Of a DNA stretch of 64,000 nt, positions 27,961-36,722 are shown one piece after another; position 1 is the stretch's first letter; every line of letters starts with the position of its first letter. Below the pieces are notes generated by a model that had not been told where the DNA came from, did no database searches, and saw nothing but the letters and a program-made list of their open reading frames with translations. The stretch spans positions 62,001 to 126,000 of the forward strand of contig NZ_JAMWMR010000011.1 in assembly GCF_023887685.1 (NCBI RefSeq). The letters run 5' to 3'. Origin of the DNA: Streptomyces macrolidinus (GTDB lineage: Bacteria; Actinomycetota; Actinomycetes; Streptomycetales; Streptomycetaceae). A program made the translations under genes and the position numbers.

Positions 27961-28998
27961 TCACGCCTTCCCGTTCATGTCGGCCGTGTCCGCCGACGGT
28001 TCGACGGCCGCGCCTGTCGCGCCGTTGTGCTTCGCCGCGTACGCCGCGGCGGCCTCTCGTACCCACGCGCCCTCGTCGTGGGCCTTCCTGCGCTGGGATA
28101 TCCGCTGCTCGTTGCAGGGGCCGTTGCCCTTGATGACCTCGCGGAACTCCGCCCAGTCGATGGGGCCGAAGTCGTAGTGCCCGCGCTCCTCGTTCCAGCG
28201 CAGGTCGGGGTCGGGGAGCGTGAGGTTCAGTGACTTCGCCTGGGGGACGCAGATGTCGATGAAGCGCTGGCGCAGCTCGTCGTTCGAGTGCCGCTTGATC
28301 TTCCAGGCCATCGACTGCGCGGAGTGCGCGGACTCGTCGTCGGGCGGGCCGAACATCATCAGGGAGGGCCACCACCAGCGGTCCACGGCGTCCTGTGCCA
28401 TGGCGTGCTGCTCGGGGGTGCCCTGGCTGAGGGCCAGCAGCAGTTCGTACCCCTGGCGCTGGTGGAACGACTCCTCCTTGCAGACGCGGACCATCGCGCG
28501 GGCGTACGGGCCGTAGGAACAGCGGCACAGGGGCACCTGGTTGGTGATCGCCGCGCCGTCCACCAGCCAGCCGATGGCGCCGACGTCGGCCCAGGTCAGC
28601 GTCGGGTAGTTGAAGATCGATGAGTACTTCTGGCGGCCGGTGTGCAGCTTGTCGAGCAGCTCCTCGCGGCTGACGCCGAGCGTTTCCACGGCGCTGTAGA
28701 GATACAGCCCATGGCCCGCCTCGTCCTGGACCTTGGCCATCAGGATCGCCTTGCGGCGCAGGGAGGGCGCGCGCGAGATCCAGTTGGCCTCCGGCTGCAT
28801 GCCGATGATCTCGGAATGCGCATGCTGGGCGATCTGCCGGACCAGGGTGGAGCGGTAGGCATCGGGCATCCAGTCGCGCGGTTCGATGCGCTCGTCGGCG
28901 GCCACGGCGGCATTGAAGACGGCCTCGTACACCGCCGTGTCGGCCTCTGGTACTGCGCCGTCCACGCTGGCCGTGCGGTGGGCTGCTGCTGGCGCCAT
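27961..28998 (-). CDS. paaA: Phenylacetyl-CoA epoxidase catalytic subunit PaaA
   Basis: 345 residues. Di-iron oxygenase that epoxidises the aromatic ring of phenylacetyl-CoA. Iron-ligand helices include [42 protein letters not shown] (E..H motif) and [17 protein letters not shown]. First gene of a tight paaABCDE operon. ATG 28998 has GAGGGGG upstream; the frame is open to 29097 but that passes over the operator. A PaaR-type box at 29030-29043 is 31 bp upstream of the start. Confidence 0.96.
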   Translation of the reverse strand: MAPAAAHRTASVDGAVPEADTAVYEAVFNAAVAADERIEPRDWMPDAYRSTLVRQIAQHAHSEIIGMQPEANWISRAPSLRRKAILMAKVQDEAGHGLYLYSAVETLGVSREELLDKLHTGRQKYSSIFNYPTLTWADVGAIGWLVDGAAITNQVPLCRCSYGPYARAMVRVCKEESFHQRQGYELLLALSQGTPEQHAMAQDAVDRWWWPSLMMFGPPDDESAHSAQSMAWKIKRHSNDELRQRFIDICVPQAKSLNLTLPDPDLRWNEERGHYDFGPIDWAEFREVIKGNGPCNEQRISQRRKAHDEGAWVREAAAAYAAKHNGATGAAVEPSADTADMNGKA

Positions 28999-29029
28999 GC
29001 GGTCCCCCTCGACCACTCTCTGTCTCCCG

Positions 29030-29043
29030 ACCGATCGTTCGGT
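29030..29043. promoter_or_regulatory. PaaR-type operator in the paaA promoter
   Basis: ACCGATCGTTCGGT, matching ACCGNNCGNNCGGT. It is the exact reverse complement of the box at 33861-33874. Confidence 0.8.
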
Positions 29044-29088
29044 CCGGTCGATTCCATGGTGCGGTGAGGCACGTAGGGTGTCAACCGC

Positions 29089-29097
29089 TGTGGACAA
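29089..29097 (-). promoter_or_regulatory. DnaA-box-like element upstream of the paa operator
   Basis: TTGTCCACA on the minus strand (GGTTGTCCACAGC in context), 45 bp upstream of the PaaR-type box relative to paaA. Confidence 0.5.
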
Positions 29098-29282
29098 CCT
29101 CCGAGTCCCGTTCGGCCGCTGTGTCCATCCGGCTGTGCGGGGCGGGTGGGGCTGAGTACCGTTCCGGTGCGGACGCCGTGGTGGAGCCGCGCACGGGCGG
29201 GGCCGCCCGCGCCGCCCACGGCGACAGCCGAGGGACCCGGGCCGATGGTGCCGGGGCGGGGAAGCTCGAAAGACGGGACGGG

Positions 29283-30080
29283 ATGGACGCGTACGACGAG
29301 GAATCGGGCGCCCGGGAGGCCGAGCCGGACGGCTCCGACGCCCCGGTGTCCCCGCCGCCCGAGGGCGGCGGGCCCGACGTCCCCCCGGCCCCGCCGGGTG
29401 AGGGATCGGCGGGTCCGCGGGAGGCGAGCACCGGTATAGCCGCCCTGTCCCCGCACTACCGCGTCGCCGCAGCGCTGGCGCTCGTGGCCGTCGCCGCCGT
29501 CTCCGCCGTGCACCTCGGCATGGTGTTCCTGCACGTCGCGCCCCCGAACACCGTCACCAAGCAGCACGGCAAGGCGATCGACGACTGGATCTACCCGGAG
29601 TTCGAGCAGAACTGGAAGCTGTTCGCGCCCAACCCCCTGCAACAGAACATCGACGTCCAGGTCCGCGCCGAGGTGCTCACCCCGGACGGCGGCGGGCGGA
29701 CGACCGGCTGGTACGACCTGTCCGCGCGCGACGGCGAGGCCATCGCGGGCAACCTCCTGCCGAGCCACACCCAGCAGAACGAACTGCGCCGCGCCTGGGA
29801 CTTCTACGTCACCTCGCACGACGGCCGGAACCGGCCCCAGGGCCCGCGCGGTGCCCTGTCCGAGAGCTATCTGCGCCGTGTCGTACTGGGGCGCCTGGAC
29901 CGTGAGCGCACCGCCCTGCGCCCCGGTGAGACCGTCGACCGCGTCCAGGTCCGCTCCCGCACCACGAACGTGCCCTCCCCCCGATGGAGCGACGAGCGGG
30001 TGCCCACCGCGCCCGTGTACCGGCATCTGCCCTGGTGGCCGCTGCCCGCCGACGACGAGACGGGGGCGGGTACCCGATGA
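29283..30080 (+). CDS. DUF5819 (SdpA-like) membrane-anchored protein
   Basis: 265 residues. Residues 1-55 are Pro/Gly/acidic and disordered; one membrane helix at about 60-82 ([24 protein letters not shown]). An extracytoplasmic domain follows with the family block [19 protein letters not shown], then [19 protein letters not shown]. The W-x-LF-x-P-N-P motif resembles SdpA of the Bacillus sporulation-delaying toxin system. The TGA overlaps the ATG of the HTTM gene (ATGA), so the two are coupled, as sdpA-sdpB are. GTG codons upstream are in frame; ATG 29283 is chosen for the site GACGGG. Confidence 0.86.
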   Translation: MDAYDEESGAREAEPDGSDAPVSPPPEGGGPDVPPAPPGEGSAGPREASTGIAALSPHYRVAAALALVAVAAVSAVHLGMVFLHVAPPNTVTKQHGKAIDDWIYPEFEQNWKLFAPNPLQQNIDVQVRAEVLTPDGGGRTTGWYDLSARDGEAIAGNLLPSHTQQNELRRAWDFYVTSHDGRNRPQGPRGALSESYLRRVVLGRLDRERTALRPGETVDRVQVRSRTTNVPSPRWSDERVPTAPVYRHLPWWPLPADDETGAGTR

Positions 30081-31294
30081 ACCGCGTCGTCCGCTCCGCC
30101 GCGCGCGGCATCAGCCGCCTCACCGACGCTCCCCTCGGCCCGTACCAGAGCGCGGTCGTCCGTATCGGCTTCGCCGCCACCTGGCTGCTGTTCCTGCTGC
30201 GCGAGTTCCCGCACCGGCAGGAGATGTACGGACCCGACGGCCCCTGGAGCTGGGACCTGGCCCGGCAGCTCGTCGCCGGCAACCACGCGTTCACGGTCCT
30301 GCTGTGGTCCGACAGCCAGGCGTGGTTCCAGGCGGTGTACTTCCTCGCCCTGCTCTCGAGCGCCCTGCTGCTGGTCGGCTGGCGCACCCGCACGATGTCC
30401 GTGCTGTTCATGGTGGGCGTCCTGTCGCTGGAGAACCGCAGCGTCTTCATGGGAGACGGAGGCGACAACGTCCTCCACCTGATGTCGATCTACCTGGTGT
30501 TCACGCGCTGCGGGCAGGTGTGGTCGCTGGACGAGCGGCGCGCCCGGCGGGCCCGCGCGGGGGACGAGCGGCTCCGTCCCGACCGGGTGGGACCGGCCCT
30601 GTGGGGGGTGCTCGGCTGTGTGCTGGCCCTGGCGACGGTGGCGGGCCGGATGAGCGGCGGCTGGCTGACTCTCTTCTGGGGGCTGTGGGCCGTGCAGGCC
30701 CTGTGGTGGTACGTCGCTCGGCGCGCCCCGCACGCCGAGCCGCGGATCCTGCTGGACATCGTGGCCAACCTCGTCCACAACGCCGCCCTGTTGATGATCA
30801 TGGCCGAGGCCTGTCTGATCTACTCGACCGCCGGCTGGTACAAGATCCAGGGTTCGCGGTGGCAGGACGGCACGGCCGTCTACTACCCGCTCCACCTCGA
30901 CGCCTTCTCGCCCTGGCCCGCCCTGTCCGACCTGCTGTCCTCGAACGGGGTGATGGTGCTGCTGGTGACGTACGCGACGGTCGTCGCGCAGGTCGCCTTC
31001 CCGTTCACCCTGTTCAACCGGCGGGTGAAGAACGTGCTGCTGGCGTTCTTGATGACCGAGCACCTGGTGATCGCCGTGGTGCTCGGGCTGCCGTTCTTCT
31101 CGCTCACGATGATCGCGGCGGACGCCGTGTTCCTGCCGACGTCCTTCCTGCGACGGCTGGGCAGCTGGGCGGCACGCGTGAGGAGACGGTCGGGCGCCGC
31201 GCTCGTACGCCGTGAGCCGCCTGGTGGCCCGCGCGGCCCGCAGCCGCAGGCCGAGGAGACGGCCGACCCCACGCAGGTGGGCTCGACCGTCTGA
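30077..31294 (+). CDS. HTTM-domain (SdpB-like) membrane protein
   Basis: 405 residues, about eight membrane helices. HTTM domains occur in vitamin K-dependent carboxylases and in SdpB, which matures the SdpC toxin. Motifs: RIGFAATWLLFLLREFPHR near the start, LENRSVFMGDGGDNVLHLMSIYLVFTRCG, YSTAGWYKIQGSRWQDGTAVYYPLHLDAFSPWP. The C-terminal 55 residues are basic then Pro/Gln-rich. Coupled to the DUF5819 gene by a 4-bp overlap. No SdpC-like substrate is encoded nearby. Confidence 0.9.
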   Translation: MNRVVRSAARGISRLTDAPLGPYQSAVVRIGFAATWLLFLLREFPHRQEMYGPDGPWSWDLARQLVAGNHAFTVLLWSDSQAWFQAVYFLALLSSALLLVGWRTRTMSVLFMVGVLSLENRSVFMGDGGDNVLHLMSIYLVFTRCGQVWSLDERRARRARAGDERLRPDRVGPALWGVLGCVLALATVAGRMSGGWLTLFWGLWAVQALWWYVARRAPHAEPRILLDIVANLVHNAALLMIMAEACLIYSTAGWYKIQGSRWQDGTAVYYPLHLDAFSPWPALSDLLSSNGVMVLLVTYATVVAQVAFPFTLFNRRVKNVLLAFLMTEHLVIAVVLGLPFFSLTMIAADAVFLPTSFLRRLGSWAARVRRRSGAALVRREPPGGPRGPQPQAEETADPTQVGSTV

Positions 31295-31299
31295 GCCCG

Positions 31300-31305
31300 T
31301 AGGCT
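31300..31305 (+). promoter_or_regulatory. -10 element of a probable leaderless transcript (methyltransferase)
   Basis: TAGGCT, 7 nt, then ATG at 31313. Lies only 6 bp past the HTTM stop; no ribosome-binding sequence. Confidence 0.5.
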
Positions 31306-31312
31306 GCACTGC

Positions 31313-32080
31313 ATGAAGGATCCGTCCCGCAGCACCGACCCGCTGAGCCTGTGGCACCGGCTCGCCGACGCCTCGGTCCTGCTCGACGGTTTCCACGCTC
31401 TCAAGCACGCGCTGCGCTTCGAGGCGCGCGTGCCCGTCGCCGTCACCACCGACCGGGCGGCGACGCTCACCCTGGCCGGTGAACTGGCCCCCGACGTACG
31501 GGAGTCCCTGGACGCGCTGCTGACGGAGGTCCCGGAGGCCACGTACCGCGCGCTGGTGCCGCGCCCGCATCCCACCGGGGTCGCCGCGCTGGCCGTGCGT
31601 CCCTCGCGCGAGGCCGCCCTGGAGACGCTCCGGCGTATCCCCCGCGCCGCCCCGGTCGTCGTCCTCGACAACCCGCGCAACCTCGGCAACGCGGGGGCCG
31701 TGATCCGGCTCGCGGCCGGCTTCGGCGTGACCGGGGTCGTCACGACCGGCACGCTCGACCCCTGGCACCCCACGGTCGTGCGCGGCGGTGCCGGGCTGCA
31801 CTTCGCCACCGCCGTGGAACGGCTGCCCGTGACCGAGCTGCCGCCGGGGCCGGTGTTCGCGCTGGACCCGGAGGGCGACGACATCCGCGGGCTGAAGCTG
31901 CCGGACGACGCCGTGCTCGCGTTCGGCTCCGAGCGCACCGGCCTGTCCGCCGACCTGCGCGCCCGCACCGACCATCTGGTGTCCCTGCCGATGCGCCCCC
32001 AGGTCTCCAGCTACAACCTCGCGACCAGCGTGGCCATGACGCTGTACCACTGGAGCATCACCGGGAGCGCACCGGACTGA
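31313..32080 (+). CDS. SpoU/TrmH-family RNA methyltransferase
   Basis: 255 residues. SPOUT-fold 2'-O-ribose methyltransferase. C-terminal motifs: motif 1 LDNPRNLGNAGAVIRLAAGFG, motif 2 LAFGSERTGLS, motif 3 LPMRPQVSSYNLATSVAMTLY, forming the knotted SAM site. N-terminal about 100 residues form a substrate-binding domain. Whether rRNA or tRNA is the target cannot be told. It is convergent with paaN, only 6 bp apart. Confidence 0.92.
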   Translation: MKDPSRSTDPLSLWHRLADASVLLDGFHALKHALRFEARVPVAVTTDRAATLTLAGELAPDVRESLDALLTEVPEATYRALVPRPHPTGVAALAVRPSREAALETLRRIPRAAPVVVLDNPRNLGNAGAVIRLAAGFGVTGVVTTGTLDPWHPTVVRGGAGLHFATAVERLPVTELPPGPVFALDPEGDDIRGLKLPDDAVLAFGSERTGLSADLRARTDHLVSLPMRPQVSSYNLATSVAMTLYHWSITGSAPD

Positions 32081-32086
32081 GCGGCC

Positions 32087-33778
32087 TCACGCCTCGCGGC
32101 GTACCTCCACCACCCGGAAGCGGTTCGCCACGAACGCCCCGTCGCACAGGGCCGCGTTGGCCGCGGGGTTGCCGCCCGAGCCGTGGAAGTCGGAGAAGGC
32201 GGCCGTCTGGTTGACGTACACCCCGCCGGTCAGGTTGAGCGAGAGCTGGGCGCACTCCTCCAGGCAGACCTCCTCGACGGCCCGCTCGACCTCCTCGGAG
32301 GTGGTGTACGCGCCGACGGTCATCGCACCCTTGTCCCTGACGGTGCGCCGCAGCAGCTCCACCGCGTCCTGGGCCGAGTCGACCGCGACGGCGAAGGACA
32401 CCGGGCCGAAGCACTCGCTCAGGTAGGCGGCCTCGGCGTCCGGCTTGGCGCCGTCGAGCTTCACGATCAGCGGTGTGCGGACGACCGCCTTCGGGAAGTC
32501 GGGGTTGACGATCTCCCGTGAGGCCAGGGCGACTTCGCCGAGTCCGGTGGCCGCCTCCAGACGGGCCGTGACGTCCGGGTTCACGATCGCGCCGAGCAGT
32601 CCGTTCGCGCGCGCGTCGTCGCCGAGCAGGCCGCCGACCGCCCGCGCGAGGTCCGCGACCACGTCGTCGTACGACTTCGGGCCCTCGTCGGTGGTGATGC
32701 CCGCCCGTGGGATCAGGAGGTTCTGCGGGGTGGTGCACATCTGGCCGCTGTACAGCGACAGGGAGAACGCGAGGTTCGACAGCATCCCCTTGTAGCTGTC
32801 GGTCGACTCCACGAGCACCGTGTTGACGCCGGCCTTCTCCGTGTAGACCTGGGCCTGGCGGGCGTTGGCCTCCAGCCAGTCGCCGAACGCCGTGGAGCCC
32901 GTGTAGTCGATGATCCGGATCTCCGGGCGCACGGCCAGGGTCTTCGCGATGCCCTCGCCGGGGCGCTCGGCGGCCAGCGCCACCAGGTTCGGGTCGAAGC
33001 CTGCCTCGGCCAGGACCTGGCGGGCCACCCGCACGGTGAGCGCGAGCGGCAGCACCGCGCGCGGGTGGGGCTTCACCAGGACCGCGTTGCCCGTGGCCAG
33101 GGAGGCGAACAGGCCCGGGAAGCCGTTCCACGTCGGGAAGGTGTTGCAGCCGATGACCAGCGCGATGCCGCGCGGGACGGGCGTGAACTCCTTGGTGAGC
33201 GCCAGGGGGTCGCGCTTGCCCTGGGGCTTGGTCCACTCCGCGGTGCCGGGCGTGCGGACCTGCTCGGCGTACGCGTACGCCACCGCCTCCAGGCCTCGGT
33301 CCTGTGCGTGCGGGCCGCCCGCCTGGAACGCCATCATGAAGGCCTGGCCGCTGGTGTGCATGACCGCGTGCGCGAATTCGTGCGTCCGGTCGCTGATGCG
33401 CTTGAGGATCTCCAGACACACCACCGCGCGGGTCTCCGCGCCCGCGTCGCGCCATGCCCGCTGGCCCGCGCGCATGGCGGGCAGCAGGACGTCGATGTCC
33501 GCGTGGGGATAGCTGATGCCGAGCTCGATTCCGTACGGCGACAGCTCCTCGCCGGTCCAGTCGTCCGTGCCGGGCTGGCCGAGGTCCATACGGGTGCCGA
33601 GCAGGGCGTCGAAGGCGGCCTTGCCCGCCGCGGCGTCCAGGCTGCCGTTCTCCCCGTAGGCCTTGGGATGCTCGGGGTGCGGGGACCAGTACGCGCGGGT
33701 CCGGATCGCGTCCAGGGCCCGGTCGAGGGTGGGGCGGTGCTGGGTGATCAGCTCGTGCGCGGTGAGTTCGGCGGCCAT
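32087..33778 (-). CDS. paaN: Phenylacetate degradation aldehyde dehydrogenase PaaN
   Basis: 563 residues, the length of the stand-alone PaaN type (no hydratase domain as in PaaZ). Aldehyde dehydrogenase fold: NTFPTWNGFPGLFASLATGNAVLVKPHP (NAD-binding entry), DYTGSTAFGDWLE, nucleophile region SLYSGQMCTTPQNLLIPR, ECFGPVSFAVAV and DFHGSGGNPAANAALCDG. Oxidises the ring-opened semialdehyde in the paa pathway. ATG 33778 follows GAGGAG at a longish distance. Divergent from paaH with a PaaR-type box between them. Confidence 0.93.
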   Translation of the reverse strand: MAAELTAHELITQHRPTLDRALDAIRTRAYWSPHPEHPKAYGENGSLDAAAGKAAFDALLGTRMDLGQPGTDDWTGEELSPYGIELGISYPHADIDVLLPAMRAGQRAWRDAGAETRAVVCLEILKRISDRTHEFAHAVMHTSGQAFMMAFQAGGPHAQDRGLEAVAYAYAEQVRTPGTAEWTKPQGKRDPLALTKEFTPVPRGIALVIGCNTFPTWNGFPGLFASLATGNAVLVKPHPRAVLPLALTVRVARQVLAEAGFDPNLVALAAERPGEGIAKTLAVRPEIRIIDYTGSTAFGDWLEANARQAQVYTEKAGVNTVLVESTDSYKGMLSNLAFSLSLYSGQMCTTPQNLLIPRAGITTDEGPKSYDDVVADLARAVGGLLGDDARANGLLGAIVNPDVTARLEAATGLGEVALASREIVNPDFPKAVVRTPLIVKLDGAKPDAEAAYLSECFGPVSFAVAVDSAQDAVELLRRTVRDKGAMTVGAYTTSEEVERAVEEVCLEECAQLSLNLTGGVYVNQTAAFSDFHGSGGNPAANAALCDGAFVANRFRVVEVRREA

Positions 33779-33860
33779 GTCGGGGACCAACTCCTCGTCT
33801 TGTGAGCTCTTCTCATGAAGCTCGTGACCTGGGCAGGAACAGCCGGACAGAGTTAGAGTA

Positions 33861-33874
33861 ACCGAACGATCGGT
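33861..33874. promoter_or_regulatory. PaaR-type operator between paaN and paaH
   Basis: ACCGAACGATCGGT, positioned 83 bp from paaN and 57 bp from paaH starts, so it can serve both divergent promoters. A DnaA-box-like TGTGGAAAA lies at 33899-33907. Confidence 0.8.
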
Positions 33875-33930
33875 CGGGACAAGGGGGTCCGCCGCATCTG
33901 TGGAAAACCCCGTGCGGGAGGATCGCGTCC

Positions 33931-35445
33931 ATGACAGCACTCGACCTCAGCAGCCCCGTGGCCGTTGTCGGCACGGGCACCATGGGCCAGGGCATAGCCC
34001 AGGTCGCGCTGGTCGCGGGCCACCCCGTGCGGCTGTACGACGCCGCGCCCGGCCGCGCCCAGGAGGCGGCCGACGCGATCGGTGCCCGCCTCGACCGGCT
34101 CGTCGAGAAGGACCGGCTCACCGGCGCCGAGCGGGACGCGGCACGGGCCCGCCTGGTGCCCGCCGAGCGCCTGACCGAGCTGGCGGACTGCTCGCTCGTC
34201 ATCGAGGCGGTCCTGGAGCGCCTCGAGGTGAAGCAGCGCCTGTTCGGGGAGCTGGAGGACATCGTCGGCGAGGACTGCCTGCTCGCCACCAACACCTCCT
34301 CCCTGTCCGTGACCGCCATCGGCGGCGCGCTGCGTCACGCGGGTCGCCTCGTCGGCCTGCACTTCTTCAACCCGGCGCCGCTGATGCCGCTCGTGGAGGT
34401 CGTCTCCGGGTTCGCCACCGACGTCACCTCGGCCACGCGCGCGTACGAGACCGCCCGCGCCTGGGGCAAGACGCCGGTCGCCTGCGCGGACACCCCTGGG
34501 TTCATCGTCAACCGCATCGCGCGGCCCTTCTACGCCGAGGCGTTCGCGGCCTACGAGACGCAGGCCGCCGACCCGGCCACGATCGACGCGATCCTGCGCG
34601 AGTCGGGCGGCTTCCGGATGGGCGCCTTCGAACTGACCGACCTGATCGGCCAGGACGTCAACGAGTCCGTCACCCACTCGGTGTGGGAGTCCTTCTTCCA
34701 GGACGTGCGCTTCACGCCCTCGCTCGTCCAGCGACGGCTGGTCGAGTCGGGCCGCCTCGGCCGCAAGACCGGGCAGGGCTGGTACGCGTACGGGGACGGC
34801 GCCGAGCGCCCCGAGCCGCACACCGCGGAGAAGGCGCAGGCGCCCGCGTACGTCGTCGTCGAGGGCGACCTCGGGCCCGCCGCGGACCTCCTCGCGCTGA
34901 TCCGTGAAGCAGGCATATCCGTGCGCGAGGACGAGGAGGACCACGGGACGCGCCTGGTGCTGCCGAGCGGCGGCCAACTGGTCCTCGCCGACGGACAGAC
35001 CTCCGTCGAGTTCCGCGACGTCGTCTACTTCGACCTGGCGCTCGACTACCGCAAGGCCACCCGTATCGCCCTGTCCGCCTCCCAGGACACCTCCCCGCGG
35101 ACGCTCGCCGAGGCCACCGGGCTCTTCCAGGCGCTCGGCAAGGACGTCAGCGTCATCGGGGACCTGCCCGGCATGATCGTCGCCCGGACGGTGGCCCGGA
35201 TCATCGACCTGGCGCACGACGCGGTCGCCAAGGGCGTGGCCACCGAGGAGGACATCGACACCGCGATGCGCCTGGGCGTCAACTACCCCCTCGGACCCTT
35301 CGAATGGGGTCGCAGGCTCGGCCGCGGCTGGGCTTACAGCCTGCTGGAGGACCTGCACCCGCGCGACCCCTGCGGCCGGTACGCGCCGTCCCTCGCGCTC
35401 TACCGTCACGCCTACGCCTCCGAGGACCGGGAGGGCACCTCATGA
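33931..35445 (+). CDS. paaH: 3-hydroxyacyl-CoA dehydrogenase (PaaH type)
   Basis: 504 residues. NAD-dependent dehydrogenase, no hydratase domain. N-terminal Rossmann motif VVGTGTMGQGIAQ (12-24). Conserved ATNTSSLSVTAIGG and LVGLHFFNPAPLMPLVEVV with the catalytic His/Glu, then DTPGFIVNRIARP. A second C-terminal 3HCDH domain ends in GVNYPLGPFEWGRRLG. Acts on 3-hydroxyadipyl-CoA in phenylacetate breakdown; assignment as PaaH rests on the two-domain length and paa context. GGAGGATC precedes the ATG. Its stop overlaps the TetR start. Confidence 0.92.
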   Translation: MTALDLSSPVAVVGTGTMGQGIAQVALVAGHPVRLYDAAPGRAQEAADAIGARLDRLVEKDRLTGAERDAARARLVPAERLTELADCSLVIEAVLERLEVKQRLFGELEDIVGEDCLLATNTSSLSVTAIGGALRHAGRLVGLHFFNPAPLMPLVEVVSGFATDVTSATRAYETARAWGKTPVACADTPGFIVNRIARPFYAEAFAAYETQAADPATIDAILRESGGFRMGAFELTDLIGQDVNESVTHSVWESFFQDVRFTPSLVQRRLVESGRLGRKTGQGWYAYGDGAERPEPHTAEKAQAPAYVVVEGDLGPAADLLALIREAGISVREDEEDHGTRLVLPSGGQLVLADGQTSVEFRDVVYFDLALDYRKATRIALSASQDTSPRTLAEATGLFQALGKDVSVIGDLPGMIVARTVARIIDLAHDAVAKGVATEEDIDTAMRLGVNYPLGPFEWGRRLGRGWAYSLLEDLHPRDPCGRYAPSLALYRHAYASEDREGTS

Positions 35446-36032
35446 CCACGGCCAAGCGCGACACGTACACCCCGGAGAGCCTGCTCTCGGTCGCCGTGCA
35501 GGTCTTCAACGAGCGCGGCTACGACGGCACCTCCATGGAGCATCTCTCCCGGGCCGCCGGCATCTCCAAGTCGTCGATCTACCACCATGTCGCGGGCAAG
35601 GAGGAGCTGCTGCGCCGTGCCGTCAGCAGGGCGCTGGACGGTCTCTTCGGGATCCTCGACGAGGAGCACGCGCGCGTGGGGCGCGCGGTGGAGCGGCTGG
35701 AGTACGTCGTCCGGCGCATGGTCGAGGTGCTCACGGCCGAACTGCCGTATGTGACGCTGCTGCTGCGGGTGCGGGGCAACACCGCCACCGAGCGGTGGGC
35801 CCTGGAGCGGCGCCGCGAGTTCGACCACCGCGTCGCCGAACTGCTCAAGGCGGCGGCGGCCGACGGGGACGTACGCGGCGATGTGGAGGTACGGCTCGCG
35901 ACCCGGCTGGTGTTCGGGATGATCAACTCGATCGTGGAGTGGTACCGGCCGGACGGGCGCGGCATGGGTGAGCGGGAAGTCGCCGACGCCGTCGTGCAGT
36001 TGGTCTTCTCGGGGCTGCACAGGAGCCGCTGA
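35442..36032 (+). CDS. paaR: TetR-family regulator of phenylacetate genes (PaaR-like)
   Basis: 196 residues. N-terminal HTH (about 15-58: LLSVAVQVFNERGYDGTSMEHLSRAAGISKSSIYHHVAGKEELL) and an all-helical ligand-binding domain. Its ATG overlaps the paaH stop (ATGA), so it is co-transcribed with a gene whose promoter carries the proposed operator, giving autoregulation. TetR repressors of this position (PaaR) release DNA on binding phenylacetyl-CoA. That this protein binds ACCGNNCGNNCGGT is inferred from context and the recalled Corynebacterium motif. Confidence 0.85.
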   Translation: MTTAKRDTYTPESLLSVAVQVFNERGYDGTSMEHLSRAAGISKSSIYHHVAGKEELLRRAVSRALDGLFGILDEEHARVGRAVERLEYVVRRMVEVLTAELPYVTLLLRVRGNTATERWALERRREFDHRVAELLKAAAADGDVRGDVEVRLATRLVFGMINSIVEWYRPDGRGMGEREVADAVVQLVFSGLHRSR

Positions 36033-36051
36033 GCGCGGCCGTCCGCCGAGG

Positions 36052-36549
36052 TCAGTTCTCCGGGTCCAGGTCCTCCTCCTCGAAGACCAGCAGGGTGCGC
36101 GTGCTGAGTACTTCGGGGATGGCCTGGAGCTTGGTGAGGACCAGTTCGCGCAGCGCCCTGTTGTCGGTCGTGTGCACCAGCAGCAGGACGTCGAAGTCCC
36201 CGCCCACCAGGGAGATATGGGAGGCGCCGGGCAGCAGCCGAAGCTGCTCGCGCACCGCGCGCCAGGAGTTCTGCACGATCTTCAGCGTGATGTACGCCGA
36301 CGTGCCCTGGCCCGCGCGCTCGTGGTTCACGCGCGCCCCGAAGCCGCGGATCACGCCGTCCTCGATGAGGCGGTTGATCCGCGCGTACGCGTTGGCCCGC
36401 GAGACATGGACGCGCTCGGCGACCGACCGTATCGAGGCGCGGCCGTCCGCCTGGAGTATCTGGAGGATGTCCTGATCGATGCCGTCGAGGGGCCGCGCGG
36501 GCGGCGCCATGCCCGGCTCAGGAGGTTCGGCCATTTGTTCAGATGCCAT
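36052..36549 (-). CDS. Lrp/AsnC-family regulator next to bkd
   Basis: 165 residues. N-terminal winged HTH (LDGIDQDILQILQADGRASIRSVAERVHVSRANAYARINRLIEDGVI) and a C-terminal RAM ligand domain (GASHISLVGGDFDVLLLVH). Divergent from bkdA across 173 bp, as in the bkdR-bkd arrangements known in several bacteria, so it probably activates or represses the operon in response to branched-chain amino acids. ATG 36549 follows GCGGGGG; the frame is open seven codons further. Acidic C-terminal tail EEEDLDPEN. Confidence 0.92.
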   Translation of the reverse strand: MASEQMAEPPEPGMAPPARPLDGIDQDILQILQADGRASIRSVAERVHVSRANAYARINRLIEDGVIRGFGARVNHERAGQGTSAYITLKIVQNSWRAVREQLRLLPGASHISLVGGDFDVLLLVHTTDNRALRELVLTKLQAIPEVLSTRTLLVFEEEDLDPEN

Positions 36550-36594
36550 GTGCCCCCGCCTCTTTACCATGGACGTACTGCATCCATCTCAGGT

Positions 36595-36616
36595 TGTGGA
36601 GAACCGTTTGTCCACA
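36595..36616. promoter_or_regulatory. Inverted pair of DnaA-box-like elements upstream of bkdA
   Basis: TGTGGAGAA (36595-36603; TTCTCCACA on minus) and TTGTCCACA (36608-36616, plus), 4 bp apart, between the Lrp gene and bkdA. Confidence 0.55.
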
Positions 36617-36650
36617 GCCTGGAGGCACCTGTAGCCAAAATGTGCCGTCG

Positions 36651-36664
36651 ACCGAACAATCGGT
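36651..36664. promoter_or_regulatory. PaaR-type box (one mismatch) upstream of bkdA
   Basis: ACCGAACAATCGGT differs from ACCGNNCGNNCGGT at one central base and from the paaN/paaH box at one base. 58 bp upstream of the bkdA start. Confidence 0.65.
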
Positions 36665-36722
36665 AGGTGAGGCGCATCACACCCGTGGCGCGTCGAAGCC
36701 GCTCCCACGAGGAGGTGCCGTC

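Noticed and set aside
29867..32050. 727-aa minus-strand ORF across the HTTM and methyltransferase genes
   Set aside because: Gly/Arg/His/Gln-rich shadow crossing three well-supported plus-strand genes.
33899..33907. Calling TTTTCCACA a true DnaA box
   Set aside because: Third base deviates from the Streptomyces consensus; kept only as part of the recurring arrangement with the PaaR-type boxes.
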